Shown: positions 1-8,194 of the stretch, piece after piece
How the letters are laid out: every line of letters begins with the position of its first letter
How positions within the stretch are numbered: position 1 is the stretch's first letter
Assembly: GCA_011250595.1 (NCBI GenBank)
Contig: JAANMP010000001.1
Coordinates: 1-64,000, forward strand
Source of the DNA: Bacillus sp. MM2020_1
Lineage (GTDB): Bacteria > Bacillota > Bacilli > Bacillales > Cytobacillaceae
Direction: 5' to 3'
DNA length: 64,000 nucleotides
Program-made: the position numbers and the translations under genes
The notes under the pieces: model-generated
Told to the model about the DNA's origin: nothing
Database searches by the model: none
The model's input: the letters and a program-made list of their open reading frames with translations, nothing else

Positions 1-175
1 CTATGTGCGGACGGGATAAGTGCTGAAAGCATCTAAGCATGAAGCCCCCCTCAAGATGAGATTTCCCATAGCGCAAGCTAGTAAGAACCCTGAAAGATGA
101 TCAGGTTGATAGGTCAGAGGTGGAAGCGTGGTAACATGTGGAGCTGACTGATACTAATCGTTCGAGGACTTAACC
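1..175 (+). rRNA. rrl: 23S ribosomal RNA, 3' end (partial)
   Basis: The window opens inside the last ~175 nt of a 23S rRNA gene. The terminal sequence (GAGCTGACTGATACTAATC, then a GAGGACTTAACC end) is the conserved 3' end of Bacillus 23S rRNA. The 5' part and the 16S gene lie outside the window. The exact mature 3' end is estimated. Confidence 0.95.
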
Positions 176-234
176 ATTAGTTTTATATGATGATTGTCAG
201 TTATCTAGTTTTGAGGGAATGAACCCCTCATATA

Positions 235-352
<118 letters not shown>

Positions 353-353
353 T

Positions 354-378
354 AGCCCCAATTGGGGCTATTATTTTT
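354..378 (+). terminator. Hairpin directly after 5S rRNA
   Basis: A perfect 16-nt palindrome AGCCCCAATTGGGGCT (354-369) is followed by a T-rich run. It looks like an intrinsic terminator or attenuator between the rRNA and the tRNA block; the tRNAs downstream may be partly read through or have their own promoter. Confidence 0.6.
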
Positions 379-395
379 GCTTAATATTAACAGAC

Positions 396-470
396 GGCCC
401 CTTGGTCAAGCGGTTAAGACACCTCCCTTTCACGGAGGTAACACGGGTTCGAGTCCCGTAGGGGTCACCA
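396..470 (+). tRNA. tRNA-Glu (UUC)
   Basis: Full cloverleaf: acceptor GGCCCCT pairs with AGGGGTC, the anticodon loop contains TTC, and the T-arm is GGGTTCGAGTCCC. The CCA end is encoded. First of ten tRNAs. Confidence 0.95.
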
Positions 471-509
471 TTTTTATTCGAGTAAGCTTAAAACAACTTA
501 CTTTCATGT

Positions 510-585
510 GGAGGATTAGCTCAGCTGGGAGAGCATCTGCCTTACAAGCAGAGGGTCGGCGGTTCGAGCCCGTCATCCTCCACCA
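510..585 (+). tRNA. tRNA-Val (UAC)
   Basis: Acceptor GGAGGAT pairs with ATCCTCC, D-arm TAGCTCAGCTGGGAGAGC, anticodon TAC in CTTACAA. CCA is encoded. Confidence 0.95.
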
Positions 586-602
586 TTATATTATTTGTTT
601 TT

Positions 603-679
603 GGCGGTGTAGCTCAGCTGGCTAGAGCGTTCGGTTCATACCCGAAAGGTCGGGGGTTCGACTCCCTTCGCCGCTACCA
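603..679 (+). tRNA. tRNA-Met (CAU), elongator
   Basis: Anticodon CAT in TTCATAC. The body (GGCGGTGTAGCTCAGCTGGC at the 5' end) matches the B. subtilis elongator methionine tRNA as I remember it, including the G-U first pair. CCA is encoded. Not tRNA-Ile2, judging from that similarity. Confidence 0.9.
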
Positions 680-700
680 AATCATTATTTGTTTGAAACT

Positions 701-793
701 GGAGGAATACCCAAGTTTGGCTGAAGGGATCGGTCTTGAAAACCGACAGGCGGGTAACACCGCGCGGGGGTTCGAATCCCTCTTCCTCCTCCA
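701..793 (+). tRNA. tRNA-Ser (UGA)
   Basis: A 93-nt class II tRNA with a long variable arm (GGCGGGTAACACCGC) and anticodon TGA in CTTGAAA. CCA is encoded. Confidence 0.95.
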
Positions 794-817
794 TTATCTT
801 TTTATAAATAATATTGT

Positions 818-891
<74 letters not shown>

Positions 892-927
892 TTAAAGTTA
901 TTTTCAAGCATAGCTTGAAAAAACTCT

Positions 928-1004
928 GGTCCGGTAGTTCAGTTGGTTAGAATGCCTGCCTGTCACGCAGGAGGTCGCGGGTTCGAGTCCCGTCCGGACC
1001 GCCA
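928..1004 (+). tRNA. tRNA-Asp (GUC)
   Basis: Acceptor GGTCCGG pairs with CCGGACC, anticodon GTC in CTGTCAC. CCA is encoded. Confidence 0.95.
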
Positions 1005-1045
1005 TTTTTTTCTAGTAGGTTTCCTACTATTGATATATAGATTTT

Positions 1046-1122
1046 GGCGATTGTGGCGAAGTGGTTAACGCACCTGATTGTGGTTCAGGCATTCGTGGGT
1101 TCGATTCCCATCAGTCGCCCCA
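1046..1122 (+). tRNA. tRNA-His (GUG)
   Basis: Anticodon GTG in TTGTGGT. The gene begins with the extra 5' G (position -1) expected for tRNA-His, facing the C before CCA. CCA is encoded. Confidence 0.94.
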
Positions 1123-1131
1123 TTTTTTTAT

Positions 1132-1206
1132 TGGGCTATAGCCAAGCGGTAAGGCATCGCACTTTGACTGCGACATGCGTTGGTTCAAATCCAGCTAGCC
1201 CAGCCA
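1132..1206 (+). tRNA. tRNA-Gln (UUG)
   Basis: TGGGCTATAGCCAAGCGG start typical of bacterial tRNA-Gln, anticodon TTG in CTTTGAC. CCA is encoded. Confidence 0.95.
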
Positions 1207-1222
1207 TTTCTTCTTTTACCAT

Positions 1223-1296
1223 GCGGGTGTAGTTTAGTGGTAAAACCTCAGCCTTCCAAGCTGATGATGAGAGTTCGATTCTCTTCACCCGCTCCA
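1223..1296 (+). tRNA. tRNA-Gly (UCC)
   Basis: Acceptor GCGGGTG pairs with CACCCGC, anticodon TCC in CTTCCAA. CCA is encoded. Confidence 0.94.
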
Positions 1297-1300
1297 ATTT

Positions 1301-1374
<74 letters not shown>

Positions 1375-1400
1375 TTCATCTTAAATATATACCAAAAAGA

Positions 1401-1434
1401 CTTGAAAGCATTAAACAGCTTTCAAGTTTTTTTA
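1401..1434 (+). terminator. Intrinsic terminator of the tRNA cluster
   Basis: CTTGAAAGC and GCTTTCAAG form a 9-bp stem around a short A-rich loop, followed by eight T residues. It closes the rRNA-tRNA transcript. Confidence 0.9.
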
Positions 1435-1461
1435 TGATATGAAAATGGTTTTAGGGAAACA

Positions 1462-1721
1462 GTGGAAGCGACTAACGCCTATTGAGTGGAAAAAGTCGGT
1501 CCAGCGGTAACTAATGGAAGCGACTAATGCCCATTGAGTGGAAAAAATCGGTCCAGCGGTAACTAGTGGAAGCGACTAATGCCCATTGAGTGGAAAAAAT
1601 TGGTCCAGCGGTAGCTAGTGGAAGCGACTAATGCCCATTGAGCGGAAAAAGTCGGTCCGGCGGTAACTAGTGGAAGCGACTAACGCCCATTGAGTGGAAA
1701 AAATCGGTCCAGCCGGTAAAT
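1462..1721. repeat. Five tandem copies of a 52-bp repeat
   Basis: Units begin at 1462, 1514, 1566, 1618 and 1670 with an exact 52-bp period (typical starts GTGGAAGCGACTAATGCCC). Copies differ at only a few positions. There are no spacers of unique sequence, so this is not a CRISPR array. No reading frame with a ribosome-binding site runs through it. A sister array with the same period and much of the same sequence lies at 36238-36610. The rest of the 1375-1862 gap holds only the two terminators. Confidence 0.95.
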
Positions 1722-1819
1722 GAAAAGGCGCCCCATTGACCGACAAGGGATAAATAGCTCTGTTACGGTTAATGAAGAAGGAACTTTGAGATGTTAAATC
1801 CGGAAAAAAATAAAAGGAA

Positions 1820-1852
1820 GGACGATTATGATGAGCATAATCGTCCTTTTTT
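1820..1852. terminator. Bidirectional terminator after dbpA
   Basis: GGACGATTATG and CATAATCGTCC form an 11-bp stem with a T run on the plus side and a longer T-rich tail on the minus side. It stands just past the dbpA stop codon and probably ends dbpA. Confidence 0.8.
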
Positions 1853-1862
1853 AAATCTTTTC

Positions 1863-3308
1863 TTATTTTAGTGCCTTACTAACCTTCAGTTTCTTACCTT
1901 TAATCGTGGCATTCTCCATTGCTTGTAGGACAAGCGCCCCCTTGCCATTAAGAATATCGACATACGTCATTTGGTCCTGAATCGTGATGATTCCAATATC
2001 ATCGGCTGTCACTCCGGGGATTTTAGCGATGGTCCCAACAAAATCAACCGCGCGCATCTTTTTCTTTTTTCCACCGCTGAAATGAAGCTTCGTGATGCCT
2101 TGATTAATTCGAGCCGTTTTATTATTACGAACTACGCGTCGTCCGCTGATTTTTTCCTCGAAAGCGTCTTTTCCTTTAGCCACTTCCTCGGCCTTAGGAG
2201 CGTCCATTTTAGGGATTTCAAAGCCAATATACCGTTCAATCGCTCGAACGAACTTTCCTTCATAAGGGGTAGCAAACGTAATTGCTTTTCCCTCATTCCC
2301 AGCACGGCCGGTCCTGCCTGTTCGGTGGACATACCCTTCTTTTTCCATAGGAACGTCATAATTGATAACCAGGGTTACATTATCAATATCAATTCCTCGT
2401 GCAGCAACATCTGTTGCGATGAGGTAGCGGAAATTCCCCATTTTGAAGCCATCCATTACCGCAAAGCGATCTTGCTGCTCTAATCCCCCGTGGAGTCGTT
2501 CACAGGAATAATTGGAGGCCTCCAATTCAGAATAAACGGTATCGACATGTTCTTTGGTTCGGCAAAAAATTAGACAGCTATCAGGGTTCTCTACGACGGT
2601 CACATTTTTTAGCAGGGAAAGCTTGTCTTCCTCTTTCACTTCAATTAACAAATGCTCAATCGTATCGGTCGTAATTCCGGTAGAGGCAATTTCGATATTC
2701 ACAGGATTTTTCATATATTTATGGCAAAGCTTTTCAACATCTTCAGGTAGGGTAGCTGAAAAGACCATCGTGACTCTGTCCGAAGGAAGCTCTTTGATGA
2801 TGGATTCGACGTCGTCGATAAACCCCATATTAAGCATCTCATCAGCTTCATCAATAATAAGATATTTTATCTCGTCAAGTACTAGGGTTTCTCTGTCGAT
2901 ATGATCCATGACACGTCCAGGTGTCCCAACGACGACATGTGTTTTTTGCTGCAATTCTTCCTTTTGCTTTGAAAATGGTTCCTTGCCATAAACGGCCATT
3001 GCCTTAATTCGTTTAAACCGGCCGATATTGGTGACATCTTCGCGAACTTGAACAGCAAGCTCTCTAGTTGGGGTAAGAATTAAGGCTTGGGGCTTTCGTT
3101 CTTCCCATTCGATCATGTCGCAAATAGGGATGGCAAAGGAAGCCGTTTTGCCGCTGCCAGTTTGTGATTTTACAACCAGGTCCTGATTTTCCAAAGCTAA
3201 TGGGATAACCTCCGTTTGAACCTCGGTCGGTGTATCGTATTTTAAAATAGCTAGTGCTCTTGTGATTTCATCACTTAAATTATAATCCGTAAAATCTTTT
3301 TCACTCAT
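1863..3308 (-). CDS. dbpA: DEAD-box ATP-dependent RNA helicase DbpA
   Basis: 481-residue RNA helicase closely resembling B. subtilis YxiN (DbpA), which binds 23S rRNA helix 92 and acts in assembly of the large ribosomal subunit. Visible helicase motifs in order: Walker A SQTGSGKT (48-55), PTRELA (80-85), DEAD (153-156), SAT (184-186), then ARGID and [10 protein letters not shown] in the second RecA domain. The last ~75 residues ([20 protein letters not shown] onward) are the DbpA-type RNA-binding domain, which separates it from CshA or CshB. An ATG start 8 nt behind GAGG fits. It stands alone and ends at a terminator; its closeness to an rRNA operon is probably chance. Confidence 0.95.
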   Translation of the reverse strand: MSEKDFTDYNLSDEITRALAILKYDTPTEVQTEVIPLALENQDLVVKSQTGSGKTASFAIPICDMIEWEERKPQALILTPTRELAVQVREDVTNIGRFKRIKAMAVYGKEPFSKQKEELQQKTHVVVGTPGRVMDHIDRETLVLDEIKYLIIDEADEMLNMGFIDDVESIIKELPSDRVTMVFSATLPEDVEKLCHKYMKNPVNIEIASTGITTDTIEHLLIEVKEEDKLSLLKNVTVVENPDSCLIFCRTKEHVDTVYSELEASNYSCERLHGGLEQQDRFAVMDGFKMGNFRYLIATDVAARGIDIDNVTLVINYDVPMEKEGYVHRTGRTGRAGNEGKAITFATPYEGKFVRAIERYIGFEIPKMDAPKAEEVAKGKDAFEEKISGRRVVRNNKTARINQGITKLHFSGGKKKKMRAVDFVGTIAKIPGVTADDIGIITIQDQMTYVDILNGKGALVLQAMENATIKGKKLKVSKALK

Positions 3309-3417
3309 GTATTAACCTCGTTTATTTGTATTATCCGGCTTATCTATAGGATTTCTCACAAAGAAATATCATATGCATAATCTGAATATGCTTCATTATA
3401 CTTGATATACGGAAAAA

Positions 3418-3444
3418 AACGAACAGTCACTAGCACTGTTCGCC
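3418..3444 (-). terminator. Intrinsic terminator of the CPBP gene remnant
   Basis: Read on the minus strand, CGAACAGT and ACTGTTCG flank a 7-nt loop and are followed by a run of T. It lies immediately after the stop of the truncated CPBP gene. Confidence 0.8.
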
Positions 3445-3447
3445 TTA

Positions 3448-3864
3448 TTATTTGGCGTTAATTGTGTTTTTATCGACACTTACACCTTCGTTTTTCAGTT
3501 TTAATCCGAAAAGTGCATAAACAATAAAGGCAAGGTTTAACAGGATAAATATGGAGAGCCATCCAAGTGAATAATGGATACTGTGCACGCCGTATTCACC
3601 GGTTGCTGCATATTCTACTGCATCCAGTATAAAATGAAATCCAATCGCCGGGAGCAAACTTTTACTTTGTAAACGCATCGCTGTAATGGCCATGCCGCCG
3701 ATAAACGCCCATGCAAACTGGAAGAGAGCAAAGGTCACATCCCCGCCTACAAAAATATTGCCTAGATGTGAAGCCCCAAACAGCAACGAAGGAATGATAA
3801 TGGCAACTGCTTTCCCGAAGGGTAACATCGCACGTAGGAGAATCCCTCTAAATAGTATTTCAGG
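3448..3864 (-). pseudogene. CPBP-family intramembrane protease, 5'-truncated
   Basis: C-terminal half of a CPBP (CAAX protease / Abi) membrane protein. Visible family motifs: EILFRG (second Glu and Arg of the usual EExxxR), FGASH (motif 2) and HFILD (motif 3), plus several hydrophobic helices. The first Glu of EExxxR is replaced by Pro and everything upstream is lost: only about a dozen codons of unrelated sequence precede EILFRG before the open frame ends. The break coincides with the start of a truncated response regulator on the opposite strand. It is probably non-functional because the active-site pair is broken. The original substrate is unknown. Confidence 0.75.
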
Positions 3865-3866
3865 AG

Positions 3867-4286
3867 TTGGAATATATGAGGGAAGCATTGGCAACAGGCG
3901 CAGAAGGCTATTTACTTAAAGCCATCCATCCTAAGGATTTAGCAGCAGGCATCAGATTGGTTCATCATGGTGGGACGCTGATTACACAGGAGATCGCCAA
4001 GCAGCTGATTGCCGATTGGATCCACCCTTTGGAACAATCAAAAGTGGCAAAAAATAAAAAAATTAACTATGGACTGACTGAAAGAGAATTTGAGGTGCTA
4101 GAGCAACTCGCAAAAGGATCAAGCAATCGTGAAATCGCCAGAAAACTATTCTTAACAAAAGGAACGGTTAAAAATTATATTTCCAATATTTATTCAAAAT
4201 TAGAAGTCACAGGACGACACAAGGCCGTCTTTAAAGCGACAGAAGAAGGATTAATTCGCCCAAATTCATTGGAAAAATATGATTAG
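3867..4286 (+). pseudogene. NarL/LuxR-type response regulator, 5'-truncated
   Basis: This frame begins in the middle of a receiver domain at EYMREALATGAEGYLLK (the stretch containing the conserved Lys) and continues through a complete LuxR-type helix-turn-helix (LTEREFEVLEQLAKG, then NREIARKLFLTKGTVKNY). The first ~80 residues, including the phosphoacceptor Asp, are missing. AGGAG at 3862-3866 lies 9 nt before an in-frame ATG at 3876, so an HTH-only protein could be made by accident. Its sensor kinase is not in the window. It meets the broken CPBP gene head to head. Which two-component system it belonged to cannot be told. Confidence 0.75.
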
Positions 4287-4293
4287 AAAAAAA

Positions 4294-4343
4294 GGCGCCT
4301 GACACCAGAAGCGTTTCTGCATCTGGTGTCAGGCACCTTTTTG
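4294..4343. repeat. GGTGTCAGGCACC-family palindrome, copy 1 (terminator-like)
   Basis: GCCTGACACCAG and CTGGTGTCAGGC form a 12-bp stem, followed by CACCTTTTTG. It stands where a terminator for the response-regulator remnant is expected. The same core recurs at 6106, 15112, 20163, 21509 and 49383. Confidence 0.85.
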
Positions 4344-4361
4344 TTAAAAAATATTATTGTA

Positions 4362-4393
4362 ATGTGACATTTGTCATACCCTGTACATGACAC
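4362..4393 (+). promoter_or_regulatory. Probable DesR operator upstream of des
   Basis: TGACATTTGTCA (4365-4376) is a perfect inverted repeat followed by a further ATGACA half-site. Its position about 75-105 nt before the des start resembles the DesR-binding region of the B. subtilis des promoter, where phosphorylated DesR activates transcription in the cold. Assignment is by resemblance recalled from the literature, not by alignment. Confidence 0.55.
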
Positions 4394-4468
4394 CTGCTAC
4401 TAACACGGACAAATTCCTTCGTTTATACTTTTGATATACGAAACAAAGAAGGAAGGGAAATCAATAAA

Positions 4469-5500
4469 ATGACTACACAAAATACGAAAACTCTAAAAAA
4501 ACAAATAGCTCCCTTTGAACAATCAACGACAAAAGAAAGTGTATGGCAGATTATTAACACTGTCGTACCGTTTTTTGTCTTGTGGTACCTTGCATATTTA
4601 AGCCTATCCGTTTCCTATTGGTTAGCATTAGTTCCTATTGTGGTAGCAGCGGGATTTCTAACGAGGATTTTCATCATATTTCATGATTGTACCCATCACT
4701 CCTTTTTTAAAAACCGCCAGGCTAACCGCATTGTTGGGACGGCCATGGGTGTATTAACCATCTTTCCGTTCGATCAATGGGGTCACGAACATTCGGTTCA
4801 TCATGCGACAAGCGGGAACTTGGATAAACGCGGAACAGGCGACATTTGGACGCTAACCGTGGATGAATATTTGGCAGCACCACTTAAACTACGTTTCGCC
4901 TATCGCTTTTATCGCAATCCATTGGTCATGCTTGGTATAGGACCAATTTATGTGTTCCTGTTAAAAAATCGCTTTAACCGTAAAGGTGCTAAAAGAAAAG
5001 AACGTAACAACACGTATTTGACGAATGTTCTGATTGTTGCCTTGATTAGCTTACTTTGTTGGGCAATTGGATGGCAGGCATTTCTATTAGTACAAGGCTC
5101 AATTTTCATGATTTCAGGAGCCGCAGGTATCTGGTTGTTCTACGTACAGCACACGTTTGAAGATTCTTATTTTGAAGAAGATAAAGAGTGGGAATATGTG
5201 AAAGCAGCAGTAGAAGGCAGTTCTTTCTATAAGCTTCCAAAAATTTTACAATGGCTCACAGGGAATATTGGCTTCCACCATGTTCACCATTTAAGCCCAA
5301 GAGTGCCTAATTACAAATTAGAAGAGGCTCACAAAAATACACCGCCGTTACAAAAAGTACCGACCATTACTCTTGCGACAAGCTTACGTTCACTTCGTTT
5401 CCGTTTATGGGACGAGGAAAGAAAGAATTTTGTCAGCTTTAGAGAAGTCAAAGCTTTAGCTAAAAAAAGGTTTTCTGTTCAAGTTAAACCTGAAATTTAA
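4469..5500 (+). CDS. des: Fatty-acid desaturase Des
   Basis: 343-residue integral membrane acyl-lipid desaturase, very similar to B. subtilis Des (delta-5 desaturase), which introduces a double bond into membrane phospholipid acyl chains after cold shock. The three diiron histidine boxes are present: HDCTHH (72-77), HEHSVHH (106-112) and HHVHH (270-274). Hydrophobic segments occupy about 28-72 and 190-230. The start follows GAAGGAAGGG. A hairpin follows the stop, so des looks monocistronic. In B. subtilis desK and desR follow des; here no desK exists and desR is decayed, although the DesR-type operator remains, so its cold control may be lost or supplied from elsewhere. Confidence 0.95.
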   Translation: MTTQNTKTLKKQIAPFEQSTTKESVWQIINTVVPFFVLWYLAYLSLSVSYWLALVPIVVAAGFLTRIFIIFHDCTHHSFFKNRQANRIVGTAMGVLTIFPFDQWGHEHSVHHATSGNLDKRGTGDIWTLTVDEYLAAPLKLRFAYRFYRNPLVMLGIGPIYVFLLKNRFNRKGAKRKERNNTYLTNVLIVALISLLCWAIGWQAFLLVQGSIFMISGAAGIWLFYVQHTFEDSYFEEDKEWEYVKAAVEGSSFYKLPKILQWLTGNIGFHHVHHLSPRVPNYKLEEAHKNTPPLQKVPTITLATSLRSLRFRLWDEERKNFVSFREVKALAKKRFSVQVKPEI

Positions 5501-5518
5501 TGAGATCATGACAGGCAA

Positions 5519-5550
5519 ACTCCCCTTCATAATAAGGGGAGTTGTTATTT
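5519..5550 (+). terminator. Intrinsic terminator after des
   Basis: AACTCCCCTT and AAGGGGAGTT form a 10-bp stem with a 6-nt loop, followed by a short T-rich run. It separates des from the desR remnant. Confidence 0.85.
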
Positions 5551-5583
5551 ACATAACAGCTGCCAGATAAGGAGAGGACATAG

Positions 5584-6099
5584 ATGATTCGAATTGTGAT
5601 TGCTGAGGATCAGGAAATGCTGCTAGGAGCAATGGGTTCTCTCCTCAATTTGGAGGAGGATATGGAAGTGGTCGGCCAGGCAAGCAATGGGGAAGAGGCG
5701 CTTGCGCTCGTGCACCAATCGCTGCCGGATGTTTGTATCATGGATATAGAGATGCCTGAAATGAGCGGACTTGAGGCAGCAGAGGCTTTAAGTTCCTTTG
5801 GCTGCAAGGTCATTATCTTAACAACCTTTCCCAGAAGCGGGTATTTTGAACGGGTCTTACAAGCGGATGTAAGCGGGTATTTATTGAAGGATAACCCGAG
5901 TGAAGAGTTAGCAGGCTCGATTCGCAGAATCATCGAGGGACAGCGCATATACAGTTCCGAACTAATCGATGAAGACTCAATTGATTACGAAGCGGATTTA
6001 GAAGTATTCCAAGCGCAAGCTAAAGGACCCACAAAAATTAACACAGTCAGAAATTACCTGACAACCATCCTAGATAAAATGAAATTACCAACAGGATAA
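5584..6099 (+). pseudogene. desR: DesR-like response regulator with collapsed DNA-binding domain
   Basis: The receiver domain is intact and DesR-like: IAEDQEMLLGAMGSLLNLEE at the start, phosphoacceptor Asp at residue 54 in CIMDIEMPEMSG, the conserved Thr in TTF, and the Lys in GYLLKD. The LuxR-type HTH that should fill the last ~65 residues is reduced to about 35: the LTEREREVL and scaffold helices are missing, only INTVRNYLTTILDKMKL of the recognition-helix region survives, and the last ~20 residues are gone. A good AAGGAGAGG ribosome-binding site remains. The protein could still be made and phosphorylated but is unlikely to bind DNA normally. The partner kinase DesK is absent from the locus. 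Confidence 0.75.
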
Positions 6100-6105
6100 A
6101 AAAAT

Positions 6106-6155
6106 GGGTGTCAGGCACCATGTGAAATATATTCACATGGTGCCTGACACCTTTA
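6106..6155. repeat. GGTGTCAGGCACC-family palindrome, copy 2
   Basis: A long perfect palindrome: GGTGTCAGGCACCATGTGAA pairs with its complement 4 nt away, then CTTT. It sits between the converging desR remnant and the RNase J gene and may act as a bidirectional terminator. Confidence 0.9.
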
Positions 6156-6167
6156 ATTTTTCATCTT

Positions 6168-7841
6168 TTAAATTTCAATAATAATCGGGAGGATCATGGG
6201 TTTTCGCTTGGTTTGGGCGAATACATATTGTCCGACGGTTTTTTTGATGTTTTGTTTGATGACGTTCCATTGCCGGATATTTTCACTTTCCAGGTCATTA
6301 ATGGTTTTCTTGGCCAGGCGATTGATCTCTTTTAGGAGTTCATCCGAGTTTCTTGCGTAGACGAAACCACGGGTAATGGTGTCAGGTCCGGAAATAATCC
6401 GTCGGTCTCCTTTATTAATGGTAATCACAATCACGAGCATTCCATCTTCAGAAAGTTGTTTTCGGTCGCGTAGCACAATTTCCCCAACATCGCCAACACC
6501 CATCCCGTCCACATATGTATCACCAGCTGGAACGGACCGAGTCTGAAGAGCCACTTGGTTTTCCACATCGACGACATCGCCATTTTTAATAATGAAGGTA
6601 TTTCCCTTCTCAACTCCCACGGATTCAGCTAACAAACGGTGGTGGTGCAGCATACGATATTCGCCGTGAATCGGTATAAAATAGGTGGGTTTCATTAAGG
6701 TAAGCATCAGTTTTAAATCTTCCTGATAGCCATGTCCGGAAACGTGCATACCTGTTGTACTTCCGGAACCATAGATTACTTTGGCACCCAATTGAAAGAG
6801 GTTGTCGATAATCCGAGAAACATCCTTTTCATTTCCAGGGATTGGAGAGGCAGCTAAAATAACCGTGTCGCCGGGATAAACGGAGACATCGCGAAAATTT
6901 CCGCTCGCCAGGCGGGAAAGAGCTGCCATTTGCTCCCCTTGACTACCTGTACAAAGGATGACCACCTTTTCAGGTGGAAGTCGATCGACCTCGCGAGGTT
7001 CTATGAGCATCCCCTCGGGCATGGTTAAATAACCACGTTCAATCGCAACAGATACCACATTTACCATACTCCTCCCAAGAAGGGCTATCTTTCGATTGGC
7101 CTTGATCGCCGCCGCAACCACCTGTTGAACTCGATTCACATTCGATGCAAAGGTGGAGATAAATATTTTCCCGTCAGCTTTCATGAAGGCTTCATCCAAA
7201 TGGTCACCAATTATTTGCTCGGTAGGTGTTAGTCCTTTACGCTCAGCGTTGGTACTTTCAGATAGTAAAACCAGGACACCTTGCTGACCGATATTGGCCA
7301 TTTTATGAATATCTGAATGTTGATTATTCACAGGTGTTAGGTCAAATTTGAAGTCTCCCGTATGAACAACATTACCCTCAGGTGTATGAAAGACAATGCC
7401 GAGACAATCAGGAATACTATGGCTGACTCTGAAAAAGGAAACAGCTACATCTCCAAACTCAAGTTTTGAATTAGTGTCAATCGTCATGAGCTTGGTGTTT
7501 CCATGGAGTCGATGCTCGTCTATTTTTAATTCGATGAGACCGAGAGTAAAATGGGTAGCATAGATAGGTATATTTAATTTTCTAAGGATATAAGGTATCC
7601 CGCCAATATGATCCTCGTGCCCGTGGGTCACAATTAAAGCGCGGATTTTCTCTTGATTTTCTTCTAAGTAGGTAATATCGGGAATAATCAAATCAATTCC
7701 TAATAAACTTTCATCTGGAAACTTACCACCGCAGTCAACGATAAAGATATCGTCTGCGTATTGAACCACATACATGTTTTTACCAATTTCACTGATTCCG
7801 CCTAAAGCGAAAATAGATAATTTCCTATCATTGGTTCGCAA
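6168..7841 (-). CDS. Ribonuclease J-family metallo-beta-lactamase RNase
   Basis: 557-residue RNase J (beta-CASP metallo-beta-lactamase fold) that processes and degrades mRNA 5' ends. The catalytic zinc motif HGHEDH is complete, as in active RNase J1, whereas RNase J2 usually has HGHDEN. Other marks: SHSIPD, TGDFKFD, the beta-CASP GSQGE segment, SGHG, and the C-terminal TKRKPMILPIIIEI that is nearly universal in the family. The TTG start lies 9 nt after AGGAGG. Placement directly downstream of dapA mirrors the B. subtilis dapA-rnjB order, but a terminator and a repeat separate them here. It may be RnjB or a third paralogue; the complete motif favours an active enzyme. Confidence 0.9.
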   Translation of the reverse strand: MRTNDRKLSIFALGGISEIGKNMYVVQYADDIFIVDCGGKFPDESLLGIDLIIPDITYLEENQEKIRALIVTHGHEDHIGGIPYILRKLNIPIYATHFTLGLIELKIDEHRLHGNTKLMTIDTNSKLEFGDVAVSFFRVSHSIPDCLGIVFHTPEGNVVHTGDFKFDLTPVNNQHSDIHKMANIGQQGVLVLLSESTNAERKGLTPTEQIIGDHLDEAFMKADGKIFISTFASNVNRVQQVVAAAIKANRKIALLGRSMVNVVSVAIERGYLTMPEGMLIEPREVDRLPPEKVVILCTGSQGEQMAALSRLASGNFRDVSVYPGDTVILAASPIPGNEKDVSRIIDNLFQLGAKVIYGSGSTTGMHVSGHGYQEDLKLMLTLMKPTYFIPIHGEYRMLHHHRLLAESVGVEKGNTFIIKNGDVVDVENQVALQTRSVPAGDTYVDGMGVGDVGEIVLRDRKQLSEDGMLVIVITINKGDRRIISGPDTITRGFVYARNSDELLKEINRLAKKTINDLESENIRQWNVIKQNIKKTVGQYVFAQTKRKPMILPIIIEI

Positions 7842-7937
7842 AGTTAATATCCTCCTTATACCAAGTAAATAAGGTTAGTATGCCCCTTTAATTGAACATT
7901 ATCGGGAGGAGGGAGCTAAAATTTTTTCATATAAAAA

Positions 7938-7990
7938 GAAAAGCTATCAAACCGCCGCTTTAAGGGGAGATTTGACAGCCTGTTTTTATT
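7938..7990 (-). terminator. Probable terminator of the dapA transcript
   Basis: On the minus strand AGGCTGTCAAA and TTTGATAGCTT (one G-U pair) flank a GC-rich loop and are followed by TTCTTTTT. It lies between dapA and the RNase J gene, so the latter may have its own promoter. Confidence 0.6.
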
Positions 7991-8047
7991 GATTAGGAAA
8001 TTATAAAATTACTTGTTGTGGATAACTTGAAATAGTTTTCTGAATCC

Positions 8048-8190
8048 AGCTCCAGCGCCCAACTGCTAGTGGGCTTCGCTCTCCGCCCTACGATAAGTCA
8101 ACATCGAATCGCTAACGCTCTCCGTGTTTCCTTTATCTCAGTTGGAGCGCTCCAGCCCATACGCAGCTAAACGGGCGCTTGCGCCTTTTG
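8048..8190. repeat. Interspersed intergenic repeat with terminal inverted ends
   Basis: About 140 bp whose ends, CCAGCGCCCAACTGC and GCAGCTAAACGGGCGC, are imperfect inverted repeats. The inside (CTTCGCTCTCCGCCC, ATCGAATCGCTAACGCTCTC) has no open frame and is more GC-rich than its surroundings. It resembles a repetitive element I recall seeing between genes in many Bacillus genomes. It fills the gap up to the dapA stop codon. With the terminator it accounts for most of the 7842-8194 gap. Confidence 0.55.
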
Positions 8191-8194
8191 TTCT

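Noticed and set aside
1462..1721. Possible CRISPR array
   Set aside because: The units are contiguous 52-bp copies without unique spacers, and no cas gene is in the window.
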